DNA of 60,643 nucleotides from an uncultured Pseudomonadales bacterium (GTDB lineage Bacteria > Pseudomonadota > Gammaproteobacteria > Pseudomonadales > Azotimanducaceae): NCBI GenBank assembly GCA_905182095.1, contig CAJJAQ010000070.1:1-60643 (forward strand). The letters are read 5' to 3'. Of the stretch, positions 32,115-41,294 are shown in pieces. A program made the translations under genes and the position numbers. The first letter of the stretch is position 1. Each line of letters opens with the position of its first letter. The notes beneath the pieces were generated by a model, which made no database searches, was not told the origin of the DNA, and worked only from the letters and a program-made list of their open reading frames with translations.

Positions 32115-32140
32115 AGCTAGGAATAGCTAGGAATAGCTTA
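32115..32140. repeat. 10-bp direct repeat (agctaggaat x2 plus agctta)
   Basis: Direct read. Confidence 0.7.
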
Positions 32141-32196
32141 GTGAGGTATGTGTGCTAAGTGGTTGGTCTCATCCAGCCCGACTGCATACTGTGCAA

Positions 32197-32236
32197 TTGC
32201 CCTGCCGAGGAAAAAACACTGTATATAGATACAGTC
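32197..32236 (+). promoter_or_regulatory. Putative LexA-regulated sigma70 promoter: -35 TTGCCC, 17-bp spacer, -10 TGTATA within SOS box aCTGTATATAGATACAGt
   Basis: CTG-N10-CAG palindrome at 32219-32234 with AT-rich core differing by one base from the E. coli ideal CTGTATATATATACAG. Confidence 0.7.
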
Positions 32237-32361
32237 TCGGCTGGTGAGGTAAGCAAGAATACAGAAAAATTTGGCAAAATAAATAGCTAAAAAATGAAAG
32301 TTTAGTGAAGAAAAGTTTCTCCAATAAACACAATACCTTAGACCTTAAAGTTGAGGACTAA

Positions 32362-32481
32362 ATGAGACGGTTTTTGACAACTAACTGGCGGTTGTTAAAC
32401 CCATATCAAGTTTTTTCTAAATTGTGCTTATGCAGTATGTTAACTACATTAATGCACAGTGACCGAGTTAGCCTTGGCTAA
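32362..32481 (+). CDS. Candidate 39-aa small protein downstream of the SOS box
   Basis: ATG at 32362 preceded by GAGGA-ctaa; MRRFLTTNWRLLNPYQVFSKLCLCSMLTTLMHSDRVSLG*; too short for the supplied track. Confidence 0.4.
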   Translation: MRRFLTTNWRLLNPYQVFSKLCLCSMLTTLMHSDRVSLG

Positions 32482-32552
32482 ATGAGATAGCTGAATTAGC
32501 GGCAAAATAGAGCTAGTTCCGAAAAAGAACTGAAAAAAAGAAATAGATCACC

Positions 32553-33731
32553 ATGCAGACAGAATCAAGAGTAAATGTGGAGCAGGTAGTTCTCAAAAAA
32601 TCCGAGCTCCTCGCAGGTTTGAAAGCAGCTGAGCCAACCCTTGGCGCTCATTCTAGTTGGGCTGAAGAACACCGTCGGCTGCATGATGAGTCCTTTGCAG
32701 CCATTGTCGCGGCTGGCGTTCCGCGATTGTTTTTGCCCAAAAGCTTGGGTGGATTTGAAACCGATCCAGTGACCTGTGCATTGGTTTGTGAGCAGTTAGC
32801 CGACAGCGATACTGCCGCCGCGTGGCATGTCATGGTTTTCAACGCAGCCAAGTTAATGGCAGCCAAATGGCCCAAAGAAATGGTTGAACTGCTCTGGGCG
32901 GATAACCCAGATCAGTTAGTTTCGGCAAGTGGTCATACGCCTATGCAGGGCCGAAAAACCGCTGAGGGATATATTGTCAGTGGTACCCAGCGTTTTGTCA
33001 GCGGTTGTGATCATGCGTCTTGGCTGATGTCGCCCATGCTGGTTGATGGCGAAATGCATACAGTGGTAGTGCCAATGAGCCAATGTAAGAAACTGGATAA
33101 CTGGGACACTTTGGGTATGCGCGGTTCAGGTAGTACTGATGTATTACTAGACGATATCTTTGTACCTAATGTACAAGTGGCAGAGCCAGTTTTGCCTGGC
33201 GTGCCTAACAACATACATTTTCGCGGCCAATTATATCTTTGTCCGTCGAGGATTGTTTTTGCCACCTACGTGCCTGTTGTTTTCAGTCTTGCGCGGCGAG
33301 CATTGGAACAAGTGAGTGCCTTAGTGAAGGATAAAACCCCTGGTGGTGCGGCAGGTAAAGTACGCGATAAAAATATTGCTCAAGCGCACTACGGCAAAGC
33401 GCTGGCGAAGTATCGCGCCGCCCGACTGATGTTTTATGACGCGTTGGAGCAAACTTGGGGAAAGGCTGGTGAGGGGCATGAAGCTGATGCATTAGACCGC
33501 GCTGATTTATACTTAGCTGGCACCCACGCAGTACAAACCTGTGCAGAGGTTGTCAGGCATGTGGCAGATATTGCGGCCACAGCCATGATCGCTAAAGGCT
33601 CGGAGCTGGAACGTATTGGCCGAGATATGGAAACTCTTCGACACCATGGTTTCGTCAATGAATCACGTTATGCCAGTGTTGCTCAAGTGCACTGGGATGC
33701 AGAGTTAGATTATCCGGCGATGCTCAGATAG
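32553..33731 (+). CDS. Acyl-CoA dehydrogenase-fold flavoprotein (group D flavin monooxygenase-like)
   Basis: GVPRLFLPKSLGGFETDP, TAAAWHVMVFN, DTLGMRGSGSTDVLLDDIFVP. Confidence 0.8.
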   Translation: MQTESRVNVEQVVLKKSELLAGLKAAEPTLGAHSSWAEEHRRLHDESFAAIVAAGVPRLFLPKSLGGFETDPVTCALVCEQLADSDTAAAWHVMVFNAAKLMAAKWPKEMVELLWADNPDQLVSASGHTPMQGRKTAEGYIVSGTQRFVSGCDHASWLMSPMLVDGEMHTVVVPMSQCKKLDNWDTLGMRGSGSTDVLLDDIFVPNVQVAEPVLPGVPNNIHFRGQLYLCPSRIVFATYVPVVFSLARRALEQVSALVKDKTPGGAAGKVRDKNIAQAHYGKALAKYRAARLMFYDALEQTWGKAGEGHEADALDRADLYLAGTHAVQTCAEVVRHVADIAATAMIAKGSELERIGRDMETLRHHGFVNESRYASVAQVHWDAELDYPAMLR

Positions 33732-33810
33732 CTACGGCTTCATTTCAAAGTTAAACAAGCTAGCGCAGGAATTGTTAGCTAGGTTTTGAATAAAAATAGG
33801 TAAGCAAATC

Positions 33811-34839
33811 ATGGCATCTAGCCTCGCCACCCCAACTCCTTCTGATTCAGATCGCCCCACTCATTATGTCGTTTATGGCGCGGGCGGCATTGGTGCAACC
33901 ATAGGTGCGCGCTTACATCGACAAAGCTTTAAAGTCACGCTGATTGCCCGAGGTGAACATGGGCGGGCCTTGCAAGAGAGTGGTTTGCATTTTATAGCGC
34001 CAGACTGTGATGAAGTTCTACAAATCCCTACTGTATTGCACCCGCGTGAGATTCACTTTGATGATAACGTAGTGGTACTCATGTGCATGAAGTCACAACA
34101 CGGGTTGGCAGCGCTAGAAGACCTGGCTCAAGTAGCACCTGTGCATACACCTATCGTTTGTGTGCAGAACGGGGTTGATAACGAACGCCAGTCTTTACGT
34201 TTTTTCCCTAATGTTTATGCCAGCGTAGTCATACTGCCAGCAGTTTTTTTGCAGCCGGGTCTGGTTGTTAGTCACGCAGCAAACAAAGGCGGCATATTAG
34301 ATACGGGCTGTTATCCCCAAGGCTTGGACAATTGCGCGGAAAAGATTAATGCAGACTTTACCGCAGCCGGGTTCAGTGCTCACCCAGATCCTAGGGTGAT
34401 GCGGCAAAAATATGCCAAGCTTCTAATTAACTTAGCCAATGTTTTGCAGGCGGGTTTGCAAGACGCCACTGATGCTAGAGACATTTCTCAAGCTCTGCGT
34501 AACGAAGCGCTAGCGTGCTTTGCAGTGGCAAATATCGATTGTATGGATAACAGTGAAGCTAAGCGTCGGCGCGATGGCGTCATGCTTGAAACCCACGTTC
34601 CTGGGCACGACCGCTCGGCGGGTTCCTCTTGGCAGAGTATGCAAAGAGGAACCGGCGATATTGAAACCAACTATTTGAATGGGGAAATTGTACTGCTTGG
34701 CCGTTTACATGGTGTGCCAACGCCCGCGAACGCGGCATGCGTTGCTATGGCGACGCAAATGTTGGCCGAAAACCTTGGCCCAGGGGCGTACTCGGCGGAT
34801 TGGTTGCGAGCCAAAGTTGCCGAGTTGGGTGGGCACTAA
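33811..34839 (+). CDS. Ketopantoate reductase (ApbA/PanE) family protein
   Basis: YVVYGAGGIGATIGARLH, VCVQNGVDNE, KYAKLLINLANVL, ETNYLNGEIVLLGRLHGVPTPAN. Confidence 0.88.
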   Translation: MASSLATPTPSDSDRPTHYVVYGAGGIGATIGARLHRQSFKVTLIARGEHGRALQESGLHFIAPDCDEVLQIPTVLHPREIHFDDNVVVLMCMKSQHGLAALEDLAQVAPVHTPIVCVQNGVDNERQSLRFFPNVYASVVILPAVFLQPGLVVSHAANKGGILDTGCYPQGLDNCAEKINADFTAAGFSAHPDPRVMRQKYAKLLINLANVLQAGLQDATDARDISQALRNEALACFAVANIDCMDNSEAKRRRDGVMLETHVPGHDRSAGSSWQSMQRGTGDIETNYLNGEIVLLGRLHGVPTPANAACVAMATQMLAENLGPGAYSADWLRAKVAELGGH

Positions 34840-34866
34840 AGTAGATATTTCGCACAGCAAAGTGCG

Positions 34867-35457
34867 TTGGAGAGAATGATGAGTTTTTATACTAAACGTA
34901 AGTTGGCATTTGCCACTCAAGACCTACAACAACCTGTGCAAATGCTGCGCGAGCTTGTGGCGACCCATGGAGGTACAACACTCTGGGGCCTATGGCATGG
35001 TGTTTTTGGCATGGCATCAAACGAGTTGATGTTGGTCACTGCCCATGATGATCATGAAGATGGTTTAACGCTGCCAGAAAATATTCGTGTGCTTGAGGAG
35101 TATCAACTCAAAGCCACTGCTCGCCCTACAGACAACACGCCGTTAAGCCAGGCCGGAATATACGTCTTTCGTGATTTTGCTTTAGACGCTAAAGACATCG
35201 AAGAGGTGGTGGCTTTATCCAGTGCTGCTTGGCAAACCTTTGAAAGCGGGGAGAATTATTCTGCTCAGCCTATGGGTCTGTTTGCGCCGCAAACGCCATC
35301 AGCAAACTGCGTCATGCATTTGCTCACATGGTATCCAGATTTTTCCTCTTGGCAGAACTCCCGTGAGTCAGGTCCCCAGGCGCTGCAAAGATTTGCAGCG
35401 CGTAGAGCACTAACCTATTCAACCAATGCGGTGGCCACGCGTTTAGATTTGTCTTAA
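34867..35457 (+). CDS. Uncharacterised protein, possibly a NIPSNAP/dimeric alpha-beta barrel-like fold
   Basis: 196 aa ORF with SD, in operon with the two upstream genes; fold guess only from pattern FRDFALDAKDIEEVVALSSAAWQTFE. Confidence 0.6.
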   Translation: MERMMSFYTKRKLAFATQDLQQPVQMLRELVATHGGTTLWGLWHGVFGMASNELMLVTAHDDHEDGLTLPENIRVLEEYQLKATARPTDNTPLSQAGIYVFRDFALDAKDIEEVVALSSAAWQTFESGENYSAQPMGLFAPQTPSANCVMHLLTWYPDFSSWQNSRESGPQALQRFAARRALTYSTNAVATRLDLS

Positions 35458-35474
35458 CGGCCTAAAGTAAGCAA

Positions 35475-36431
35475 TTACTTCAGGCTAGCAAGCCACTCGT
35501 CGTCGGAGCCTTCATTGATAGAGGCGAACAGAGGGGTAGTTAAATACCGCTCACCGGTGTCTGCCAGCATGGTCAAAATCACGCTTCCTGGCTCCGCTTG
35601 TTCGGCAATTTTTAAGGAAGCAGACAGTGTGCCTCCGGCAGAAATACCGACAAAAATGCCTTCCTCTTGACCAAGGCGTAATGCGCAGGCCATAGATTCG
35701 TCTTCATTCACTGTAACAATTTGGTCTGTGATGTTCTGGTCCAAAACTTCTGGAATGAAGTCGGGGGTCCATCCCTGGATTTTGTGAGGTGACCATTCGC
35801 CACCAGAAAGTAGCGCTGCTTGTTCGGGTTCTGCGGCAACAATTTGTATTGCGGGGCGTGCAGCTTTGAGGGTTCTTCCTGCGCCAGACAACGTGCCACC
35901 TGTGCCCCAGCCAGTGACCCAGTAGTCCAAGCGCTCGCCGGCAAAATCCGAAAGAATTTCAGGGCCAGTGGTGCTGGCATGATAATTTGGGTTAGCTGGG
36001 TTTTTAAATTGATTGGCCATAAACCAGCCATGCTCGGCGGCCAGTGCTTCGGCGCGCTTGACCATGCCGGTGCCGCGCTCAGCCGCTGGAGTTAAAATAA
36101 CTTTGCCACCCAGGGCGCGCATTAGCTTGCGCCGCTCGATAGAAAACGTTTCCACCATCACTGCTACGAATGGGTGCCCCATTACAGCGCAGACCATGGC
36201 CAAAGCAATACCAGTATTGCCCGAAGTGGCTTCAATAACGGTTTGCCCTGGTTGCAACGCACCGCTGTCGCGGGCGTCCTTGATAATGGCGTAAGCCAGA
36301 CGATCCTTAACCGACGCCATAGGGTTGAACGATTCAACTTTCACATACATCTGTACATGGTCTGGGCCAAAGCGGTTGAGCTTGACCACCGGGGTGTTGC
36401 CGATTGTTTGTAAAATATTGTCGTATTTCAT
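35475..36431 (-). CDS. cysM: Cysteine synthase (CysM-like)
   Basis: TIGNTPVVKLNR, NPMASVKDRLA PLP-lysine, EATSGNTGIALAMV. Confidence 0.92.
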   Translation of the reverse strand: MKYDNILQTIGNTPVVKLNRFGPDHVQMYVKVESFNPMASVKDRLAYAIIKDARDSGALQPGQTVIEATSGNTGIALAMVCAVMGHPFVAVMVETFSIERRKLMRALGGKVILTPAAERGTGMVKRAEALAAEHGWFMANQFKNPANPNYHASTTGPEILSDFAGERLDYWVTGWGTGGTLSGAGRTLKAARPAIQIVAAEPEQAALLSGGEWSPHKIQGWTPDFIPEVLDQNITDQIVTVNEDESMACALRLGQEEGIFVGISAGGTLSASLKIAEQAEPGSVILTMLADTGERYLTTPLFASINEGSDDEWLASLK

Positions 36432-36450
36432 AGCAAAGAACTCCGTAGTT

Positions 36451-36897
36451 TTATTCGGTATGTTGGTGGTGAGTGAGATTTCTAATATGGGCTATTAAAA
36501 CGAGCAATACGCCAACAACTGTAAGCGGAATTTCCCAGCTCTCGCCCAATACATGGATTACAGCCAAAAACATTAGGGTTAACCCAATACCGCCCAAGGC
36601 CAGGGTCAAAATACTTTTTTCACTTTGATAACCGCGCCACAAGGCCAATACGCTTATAGGTACTGCGAAGGCCAGCAGCAGCCAGTGGGTCATAGTTTCT
36701 GTGTCCGCAAGCCAGCTGTTAACTGAGGGCATGAGCAGCAAAGTGACAGGTACAGCCAAGCAATGTATCAGGCATAAACCCGACAACCATATTGCTGTAC
36801 GGTCTAATTTCGACTTATTTGCGGATTCAGTATTCGACACTTTTTGCTGCTGGAGTGAAAGGTGGCATAAGCTAGCGCTTAGGCCTTCTTCATGCAA
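36451..36897 (-). CDS. MerC-domain membrane protein (track start is TTG; true start may be GTG at 36840)
   Basis: LSGLCLIHCLAVPVTLLLMPS motif, four TM segments. Confidence 0.8.
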   Translation of the reverse strand: MHEEGLSASLCHLSLQQQKVSNTESANKSKLDRTAIWLSGLCLIHCLAVPVTLLLMPSVNSWLADTETMTHWLLLAFAVPISVLALWRGYQSEKSILTLALGGIGLTLMFLAVIHVLGESWEIPLTVVGVLLVLIAHIRNLTHHQHTE

Positions 36898-36905
36898 GGC
36901 GCGTT

Positions 36906-36925
36906 AGCGTATATGATTATACGCT
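36906..36925. promoter_or_regulatory. Operator-like perfect inverted repeat agcgtata-tgat-tatacgct
   Basis: 8-bp perfect arms, 4-bp spacer, between divergent genes. Confidence 0.55.
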
Positions 36926-37005
36926 TTGGCTATTTGGGCAGTGGTTTGTCACCGAGGATGAAGCCATTTTCAACAGCCCTATGACTTTATAAGAATGAAA
37001 TAATT

Positions 37006-37683
37006 ATGGATGATAGAACCCGGTGGGATGCTCGCTATCGTGAAGGTGCATATTCTCAACGCCCTTGGCCTAGTGATTTTCTCCAGCAAAATATTCGGGT
37101 GGTGGCCAATAATAATCAACAAAGCCCTGGTCGGGCGTTAGATTTGGCCTGTGGCGCAGGTCGTAACAGCATTTTTCTTGCCGAGCAGGGGTTTACCACC
37201 CAAGGCATAGATATTTCCGCAGCCGCTATCGCCCGAGGCGCAGCCTATGCAACGAAGGTTGGTACAAAGGTCGGTTGGGTGTGCCAGGGTTTGCTTGCCC
37301 AGGGTGGTGTAGAGGTTGCACAGGCCGCACCCGTTGCAGAAAAAACATTGTTGCTAAGCCAAGACCCCATCCGCAATTTTGGTCAATATCAGCTTATTAT
37401 TCTGTTTAGATTTGTCGCGCCCGGATTACTTACAACACTCATGGACCATCTGCTCCCCGGAGGGCATCTGATGGTTGAAGAGCATTTGCGGCATGATTTG
37501 GGCGAAGAAATAGTTGGGCCTCGTAGCCCTGCTTTTAGGGTGGCGCCCGGTGCACTGCTAGCAGAGGTAGCGGCAAGCACCCAGCCTTATGAGGTTATTG
37601 AAGATTTTGCTGGGGCAATAACAGAGCCCAGTGGCGGCAAAGCTGCTATTACTAGATTGTGGGTTCAGCGCCTTTCCGAGTGA
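37006..37683 (+). CDS. SAM-dependent class I methyltransferase (TehB-like)
   Basis: WDARYREGAYSQRPWPSDFL, ALDLACGAGRNSIFLAEQGF. Confidence 0.88.
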   Translation: MDDRTRWDARYREGAYSQRPWPSDFLQQNIRVVANNNQQSPGRALDLACGAGRNSIFLAEQGFTTQGIDISAAAIARGAAYATKVGTKVGWVCQGLLAQGGVEVAQAAPVAEKTLLLSQDPIRNFGQYQLIILFRFVAPGLLTTLMDHLLPGGHLMVEEHLRHDLGEEIVGPRSPAFRVAPGALLAEVAASTQPYEVIEDFAGAITEPSGGKAAITRLWVQRLSE

Positions 37684-37799
37684 GGCAAGTTCGCCCACGC
37701 TATTATGCCAAAGAACATTTGGCAGAGGCTATTTTCGCCTATCGAAATAAGCAGCATAATGCGATGCTTTAAAAGTAATAAACTGAGGGAGATCCCAAA

Positions 37800-38561
37800 A
37801 TGAATGAAGAACAAGCAATCATAGTTGAGCGCAAAGGGCGCGTGATGGTCATTACACTGAATCGACCAGATGCAATGAACGCGATCAACGGTGAGCTGTG
37901 CAATGGCCTTTGGAATGCCATTAAGGAATTGGATGCTGATGATTCATTGGTGGCAGGCGTTATCACAGGCAACGGCCGTGCGTTTTGTGCGGGAATGGAT
38001 CTCAAAGCATTTGCTCGAGGCGAAGACATTGGCCCATTAAGTGAGTTCGTGCGCACGGGTGCGACTAAGCCGCTAATTGCCGCAGTAAATGGATTTGCCT
38101 TGGCGGGTGGCTGCGAAATAATGTTGACCTGTGACCTTATCGTCGCTTCAAAAGGCGCCAAGATCGGTATCCGAGAAGTCAAAGTAGGACTTTTTGCAGC
38201 AGCCGGTGGTGTTTTTAGACTTCCTGCCCGGGTTGGTTACGCAAAAGCTATGGAAATGGCTTTGACCGGAGAACCTATCACAGCCGAGGAAGCGTTGGAT
38301 GCGGGATTATTAAGCGCCCTTACCGAGCCCGGTGAGGCTTTAGACGCAGCGCTGGCCTTGGCAGCACGCATTGCAGAAAACGCTCCGCTAGCTGTTGTGG
38401 CGTCCAAAACTCTGGTTCGAGCAGCATCTATGGGCATTGAAGAAGATAAGCTTTGGGAAATGCAGGTGCCTTTACAGAAAAAGGTCTTTAGCTCTAATGA
38501 TGCCAAAGAAGGCCCAGTAGCCTTTGCTGAGAAGCGTGCGCCTAACTGGACCGGAAGTTAG
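37800..38561 (+). CDS. Enoyl-CoA hydratase/isomerase (crotonase) family
   Basis: ITLNRPDAMNAINGEL, GRAFCAGMDLKAFARG, AAVNGFALAGGCEIMLTCDLIVAS. Confidence 0.92.
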   Translation: MNEEQAIIVERKGRVMVITLNRPDAMNAINGELCNGLWNAIKELDADDSLVAGVITGNGRAFCAGMDLKAFARGEDIGPLSEFVRTGATKPLIAAVNGFALAGGCEIMLTCDLIVASKGAKIGIREVKVGLFAAAGGVFRLPARVGYAKAMEMALTGEPITAEEALDAGLLSALTEPGEALDAALALAARIAENAPLAVVASKTLVRAASMGIEEDKLWEMQVPLQKKVFSSNDAKEGPVAFAEKRAPNWTGS

Positions 38562-38626
38562 CGATAGCTGATTGCTAGTTGGACTTATAGCTAGACAGCT
38601 AGCTGATTAAGTCACTCGCCTAAGCA

Positions 38627-38646
38627 GCGGAGCAGTATTGCTCCGC
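38627..38646. terminator. Hairpin between convergent crotonase and dipeptidase genes
   Basis: gcggagca-gtat-tgctccgc 8-bp perfect stem. Confidence 0.55.
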
Positions 38647-38677
38647 GCGCTTTATATCGCGCTTGTAGTGATCAACT

Positions 38678-39994
38678 TTACTGCGCGCTTGCCTCAGCTT
38701 CGCGCCATACGCGGATAAAATTGCCGCCCCAAATTTTTTCTATGTCTTGGGCACTATAACCGCGCTTGAGTAACCCTATGGTCACGTTCAGCGCTTCGCT
38801 GGCATCTTCGTAGCCAGGTATGCCGCTGCCATGATTGAAGTCTGTACCTATACCTACATGATCTACGCCAATACGCTTGGCTATATAGTCTAGGTGGTTG
38901 AGCATATCTTCTAGGCTAATTGGGCCGAGTAACGCACTAACTTTAGTCAGGAAGGTCTTTTTCACCTCAGGGTCGTTTATCTCCCAGTAAAGCTCAAAGG
39001 GGTAAAGGTAGTCTTCGTCAATGTTGGCTTCGCGTCGGATCGCCCTAATGTCAGCATCCATTTGCGGGTTGGAGGTATCGAAGAGGTAGCCTTTGAATGG
39101 TGCCACATGCACAACGCCGCCAGTTGCGCCAATGCGGTCGAGTTCTTCATCGGACAGATTGCGGCTGACTTGTGTAAGCGCTCGAGCATTGGAGTGGCTC
39201 GCCACTACTGGTGTTGTGGAAAGCTCTATTGCTTGCAGTGCTGCCTGTTTCGACAGCTGTGAGATATCAACAATTGCACCCAGTGCATTGATCTTTTTGA
39301 TGGCAGTAACGCCTAGCTCAGATAAACCGCCGTGTTCTGCGGTTGCTTCACGTTGGCCGGTAGTGGCGCTAAATAGGGGGCGGGAGGAATCCGCAAATGC
39401 GTTGTGGCCCATATGGGTCAGTGCAAACAAGCGCACCCCATCGGCGTAAAAGGCGTCAATGGCAGAAGCATCTGTGCCAAGAATGAGAGCGTTTTGAAAA
39501 CCCAGAAGCAGTGCAGACTGGCCCGCTTCATGGGCGCTAATCAGTGCATCTGGGGTTAATACCAAAACTGTATTATTTGCCGTATCTGCCGCCATGGCTT
39601 CAACCACGGCCAGCTTAGCAGCGGCTATCTCTTGCGCTGCCGCATAACCCTCAGGTGTTCGTGGCCCAGGGCTTACCGCTACAGACATCACTACAGCATC
39701 TAAGCCGCCCTCGAGCATTTTTTCTGGTGCCACTTTAGACAATCCATCTGCGCCCACATAAGCTGAAGGTTTGCCGGGCATCTCAATGTCTGCGTGGGCA
39801 TCTAGTGTCAATGCAGCAGCATGTATGGCTTGGGCTTTGGCTAAAAACGCCTCAGCGTCAGTACTCTCTTGAGGCGCGGTACCGTTAGACATTGCGCTGT
39901 CATTGGAACAGCCAGCTAAAAGACTGACAGATAAGACTGCCATGCACAGTAGTGCTTTGGCAGCTTTGGCAGAATGATGCATAAATTTGGTCAC
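38678..39994 (-). CDS. Membrane dipeptidase (peptidase M19), predicted lipoprotein
   Basis: Lipobox SLLAGCSND; LDAHADIEMP, VDISQLSKQA, VVASHSNARAL, HVGIGTDFNHGSGIPG. Confidence 0.9.
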   Translation of the reverse strand: MTKFMHHSAKAAKALLCMAVLSVSLLAGCSNDSAMSNGTAPQESTDAEAFLAKAQAIHAAALTLDAHADIEMPGKPSAYVGADGLSKVAPEKMLEGGLDAVVMSVAVSPGPRTPEGYAAAQEIAAAKLAVVEAMAADTANNTVLVLTPDALISAHEAGQSALLLGFQNALILGTDASAIDAFYADGVRLFALTHMGHNAFADSSRPLFSATTGQREATAEHGGLSELGVTAIKKINALGAIVDISQLSKQAALQAIELSTTPVVASHSNARALTQVSRNLSDEELDRIGATGGVVHVAPFKGYLFDTSNPQMDADIRAIRREANIDEDYLYPFELYWEINDPEVKKTFLTKVSALLGPISLEDMLNHLDYIAKRIGVDHVGIGTDFNHGSGIPGYEDASEALNVTIGLLKRGYSAQDIEKIWGGNFIRVWREAEASAQ

Positions 39995-40207
39995 AGTAGT
40001 TCACCGCATAGAGAAGATTTATCCAGCCTAGCCTAAGGGCTGCGTATAGGCCAACGTGGTTGTTCCCTCCTTTCGCCTATCTAGCCGGTCACGTTTTAAG
40101 CCTTCGGGCCTAAAAATTCATGGTGAATCTGCATGGGGAAAAAATTCTTAGTCTATTTCCGCAGACAAATAGACGCTAGGATGAAGTTTTTTAGCAGAGG
40201 CATTCCC

Positions 40208-41185
40208 ATGGAAAATATTCCTACAATAGATTTTGCCGCGTTCCGAAAAGGTGGTTTTGCCGCCATTGACCAGCAGGCCTTAGTAGAAGCTTGCGAAGAT
40301 CATGGCTTTTTCCTTCTCACTAACCATGGGTTGGAGGATGTGGTGTCCTCAACCTTCAGCGCGTCTAGTGAATTTTTTGCCATGCCGCGAGAACATAAGA
40401 CCGCTGTTTATCGAGACGAAAGCAATCCATTGGGTTACTACGATCGTGAATTGACCAAGCAAAAGCGCGATCAAAAAGAAGTGTTTGATTTTAAGGCCGG
40501 TGGGCATATATCCAAAAACCCAGAAAGACATACGCGCTGGCCTGCACAGCCCAATGGCTTTAGGCCCGCGTTGACAGATTTCTTCCAATCTTTTACCCAG
40601 TTGTCTGAGGCCACCATGAGCATGGTGTTATCGGCATTGGGTATGTCTGATGCCGAAGTGGCGGAGACTATGAGCAAGGGTTTTGGCGAACTGCATTCCA
40701 GCGCTGCGCGGCTTAACTATTATCCTTCCGCTGATCCAGTGCCAGATTCAGAGCGCTCAGATCTAACCGGTTTGGGTGATATGGCGTTACACCATCATAC
40801 TGACCCCGGCGCAATTACCTTGTTGTTGCAAGATAACCACGGCGGCCTGCAAGCCCTTTCAAAGAAAGACGGTTGGATAGATGTGCCGCCCGCTGATGGC
40901 TCTATCGTGGTAAATATTGGTGACGTGCTTCAGGTGTGGACTAACGATCGTTGTACTGCCGGCGTGCATAGGGTGTTACCTGTGCGTTCTGAACAAGGCC
41001 GTTACAGCATCCCGTTCTTTTATCAGCCTGCGGTAAAGGCTGTGATAGAGCCTTGGCTGGGTCAACAAGATGTGGCGCTATATAGGGCCTTTTCTTGGCA
41101 GGAATATATTCGTGGCAGGGTCACCGACAATTATTCCGATTTAGGCGAGGATGATATTCAGATTGACCGATACCGCGTAGCCTAA
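40208..41185 (+). CDS. 2-oxoglutarate/Fe(II)-dependent oxygenase, isopenicillin N synthase family (track ORF from 40133)
   Basis: MENIPTIDFAAF start with AGAGG SD; LHHHTDPGAITLLLQDNHGGLQAL and HRVLPV...GRYSIPFF motifs. Confidence 0.87.
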   Translation: MENIPTIDFAAFRKGGFAAIDQQALVEACEDHGFFLLTNHGLEDVVSSTFSASSEFFAMPREHKTAVYRDESNPLGYYDRELTKQKRDQKEVFDFKAGGHISKNPERHTRWPAQPNGFRPALTDFFQSFTQLSEATMSMVLSALGMSDAEVAETMSKGFGELHSSAARLNYYPSADPVPDSERSDLTGLGDMALHHHTDPGAITLLLQDNHGGLQALSKKDGWIDVPPADGSIVVNIGDVLQVWTNDRCTAGVHRVLPVRSEQGRYSIPFFYQPAVKAVIEPWLGQQDVALYRAFSWQEYIRGRVTDNYSDLGEDDIQIDRYRVA

Positions 41186-41208
41186 GCAGCGCGTTTCTAG
41201 ACCGTCCA

Positions 41209-41236
41209 TTTTCTAGCAGAAAAGCCTGCTAGAAAA
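41209..41236. terminator. Strong hairpin ttttctagcag-aaaagc-ctgctagaaaa
   Basis: 11-bp perfect stem downstream of the 2OG oxygenase gene. Confidence 0.55.
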
Positions 41237-41294
41237 ACACAGTCGTTAGCGTGACAGTAGAGGTTGTGAAAGCGTTCTAGGAAAATTCTCTAGT

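Noticed and set aside
32181-32460. Long-range complementarity ACTGTGCA (32188) / TGCACAGT (32453) flanking the SOS small ORF
   Set aside because: Only 8 bp over ~270 nt; expected by chance and not counted as evidence
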